From Ptiloglossa arizonensis (taxonomy: Eukaryota > Arthropoda > Insecta > Hymenoptera > Colletidae): 64,000 bases of DNA. Shown here in pieces: positions 61,801-64,000 of this stretch. Location of the stretch: positions 621,553 to 685,552 of the forward strand of contig NW_027478457.1 of the NCBI RefSeq assembly GCF_051014685.1, read 5' to 3'. A program made the position numbers and the translations under genes. The number at the start of each line of letters is the position of its first letter. The stretch's first letter is position 1. The notes below the pieces were generated by a model. That model saw only the letters and a program-made list of their open reading frames with translations, ran no database searches and had not been told where the DNA came from.

Positions 61801-64000
61801 AACTAGCCCGATTACAACGGTATGTGTATTTTTTCCCTAGGCCATTCTGGTTAAGAGATTGGAGCAGCAGAATTGCGAAAAATTTGTTCTCTTCTCAACC
61901 ATTTCTTAGTTTCAAACTCCCATATCTCGCGAACGGATTGACTCAACCCAAAAATTCCTGTTGCATCTGAAAGTAGAATCTCGACCGATTACAACGGTAT
62001 GTGTATTTTTCCCCTAGGCCATCCTGGTTAAGCCTTTGGAGCAGCAGAATTGCGAAAAATTTTTTGCCTTCTCAACCATTTCTTAGTTTCAAACTCCCAT
62101 ATCTCGCGAACAGATTGACTCAACACAAAAATTCCTGTTGCGTCTGAAAGTAGAAACAAGCCCGATTACAACGGTATGTGTGTTTTTTCCCTAGGCCTTT
62201 CTGGTTAAGCGTTTGGAGCAGCAGAATTTCGAAAAATTTTTTGCCTTCTCAACCATTTCTTGGCTTCAAACTCCCATATCTCGCGAACGGATTGACCTAA
62301 CCCAAAAATTCCTATTGCATCTGAAAGTAGAATCTCGACCGATTACAACGGTATTTGTATTTTTCCCCTAGGCCATCCAGGTTAAGCGATTGGTGCAGCA
62401 GAATTGCGAAAAATTTTTTGCCTTCTCAACCATTTCTTGGCTTCAGCCTCCCATATCGCGCGAACGGATTGACCCACCCCAAAAATTCCTGTTGCGTCTG
62501 AAAGTAAAAACTAGCCCGACTACCACAGTATGTGTATTTTTTCCCTAGGTCATTCTGGTTAAGCGTTTGGAGCAGCAGAAGTGCGAATAATTTCTGGCCT
62601 TCTCAACCATTTCTTGGCTTCATAATACCCTGTCTCGCGAACAGATTGACCTAACCCAAAAATTCCTTTTGCATCTGAAAGTAGAAACTCGCCCGATTAC
62701 AACGGTATGTGTATTTTTTCCCTATGCCATTCTGGTTAAGCCTTTGGAGCAGCAGAATTGCGAAATATTGTTTGCCTTCTCAACCATTTCTTGGCTTCAA
62801 ACTCCCATATCTCGCGAACGGATTGACCTAACTCAAACATTCCTGTTGCGTATGAAAGTAGAAACTCGCCCGATTACAACGGTATGTGTATTTTTTCCCT
62901 AGGCCACTCTGGTTAAGCGATTGGAGCAGCAGAAGTGCGAATAATTTGTTGTCTTGTCAACCATTTCTTAACTTCATAATACCCTATCTCGCGAACGGAT
63001 TGACCTATCCCAAAAATTCCTATTGCATCTGAAAGTAGAAACTCGCCCGTTTACAATGGTATGTGTATTTTTTCCCTAGGCCATTCTGGTTAAGCGATTG
63101 GAACAGCAGAATTGCGAAAAATTTGTTGCCTTGTCAACCATTTCTTTGCTTCAAACCCCCATATCTCGCGATCTGATTGACCTAACCCAAAAATTCCTAT
63201 TGCATCTGAAAGTAGAAACTCGCCGGATTACAATGGTACGTGTATTTTTACTCTGGGCCATTCTGGTTAAGCGTTTGGAGCAGCAGAATTGCGAAAAATT
63301 TTTTGGCTTCTCAACCATTTCTTGGCTTCATAATACCCTATCTCGCGAACAGATTGACCTAACCCAAAAATTCCTATTGCATCCGAAAGTAGAAACTCGC
63401 CCGATTACAACGGTATGCGTATTTTTTCCCTAGGCCATTCTGGTTAAGCGATTGGAGCAGCAGAAGTGTGAAAAATTTGTTGTCTTGTCAACCATTTCTT
63501 AGCTTCAAACTCCCATATCTCGCGAACGGATTGACCCACCCCAAAAATGCCTGTTGCGTATGAAAGTGGAAACTCGCCCGATTACAACGGTATGTGTATT
63601 TTTTCCCTAGGCTATTCTGGTTAAGCGATTGGAGTAGCAGAAGTGCGAAAAATTTGTTGCCTTGTCAACCATTTCTTGGCTTCAAACTCCCATATCACGC
63701 GAACGGATTGACCTAACCCAAAAATTCCTGTTGCGTATGAAAGTAGAAACTCGCCCGATTACAACGGTATTTGTATTTTTCCCCTAGGCCATCCTGATTA
63801 AGCGATTGGAGCAGCAGAATTGCGAAAAATTTGTTCTCTTCTCAACCATTGCTTGGCTTCAAACTCCCATATCTCGCGAACGGATTGACCTAACTCAAAC
63901 ATTCCTGTTGCGTATGAAAGTAGAAACTCGCCCGATTACAACCGTATGTGTATTTTTACCCTAGGCCACTCTGGTTAAGCGATTGGAGCAGCAGAAGTGC
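55878..64000. repeat. About 9.7-kb tandem duplication, copy B (incomplete at window end)
   Basis: Follows copy A directly. At 55844-55880 a monomer begins like the T6/TTTTTTGCC type and continues with TTCGCTTCATAGTCCC from the start of copy A, which marks the join. Compared with copy A it has two extra monomers at about 57331-57700 (a CTTATCTTGCGTACGG and T4 two-monomer stretch) and three extra at about 59895-60425 (TTAGTTTC / CTCAACAC and GCTTCAGCC types). Substitutions are scattered; an example is GAAAGTAGAAACTC at about 62680 against GAAAGTATAAACTC at 52060. The last base aligns with 53380. Confidence 0.9.

Noticed and set aside
1..64000. CRISPR array
   Set aside because: The repeat is 177 bp with no short-repeat and unique-spacer pattern, and no cas-like genes are present.
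1..64000. Telomeric repeat, rDNA spacer or transposon array
   Set aside because: No short telomere motif tracts, no rRNA sequence, no terminal inverted repeats, long terminal repeats, target-site duplications or transposase-like frames were seen. CTAACCC occurs once per monomer only, as part of GACCTAACCCAAAA.
1..64000. Naming the organism or matching the monomer to a published satellite
   Set aside because: Monomers of 170-180 bp occur in many plants and animals, and phrases like ATATCTCGCGAACGG are not diagnostic. A database search with the consensus would decide it.

Overview
This window is satellite DNA from end to end. It is one head-to-tail array of a monomer of about 177 bp, roughly 360 copies, interrupted only by a run of 100 N at 24687-24786. 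I find no protein-coding gene, RNA gene, transposon, CRISPR array or other single-copy sequence. The monomer is about 40% GC, counted on the first copy. It contains an NruI palindrome (TCGCGA) and an AvrII palindrome (CCTAGG) in most copies, an A5T6 tract, and eight or so CpG sites. A long array of a nucleosome-sized monomer with higher-order repeat (HOR) structure is eukaryotic and typical of centromeric or pericentromeric heterochromatin. Many plants, arthropods and other animals have satellites of this size, and I cannot name the species or even the kingdom from the sequence. || Left of the gap (1-24686): the first 96 monomers (1-16992) keep exact 177-bp register. They are arranged as 8-mers (532-3186), a 6/8-mer series (4603-10974) and a 5/7-mer series (10975-16284 and beyond). 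From about 17100 to the gap the same monomers continue, but single-base insertions and deletions appear every few tens of bases. This looks like uncorrected long-read sequence rather than biology. || Right of the gap (24787-64000): about two monomers of a clearly different subfamily sit directly on the gap edge and switch to the main family at about 25180. The rest is a more varied set of monomers, many with AAGTGCG where the left side has AATTGCG, and some 1-3 bp length variants. Three layers of recent duplication are visible: a 2118-bp tandem duplication with no mismatch seen (33803-35920 and 35921-38038); a nested 6-monomer, 1062-bp repeat around 49.3-51.4 kb; and a tandem duplication of about 9.7 kb or 55 monomers (46141-55877 and 55878 to the window end), whose second copy differs by scattered substitutions and by two insertions of whole monomers. 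|| Nothing here works as an operon or pathway. The biology is satellite evolution: unequal exchange in whole-monomer steps, chimeric monomers at the breakpoints, a conserved part and a fast part within the monomer, and assembly quality problems around the gap. All open reading frames in the window are by-products of the monomer length being 3 x 59.
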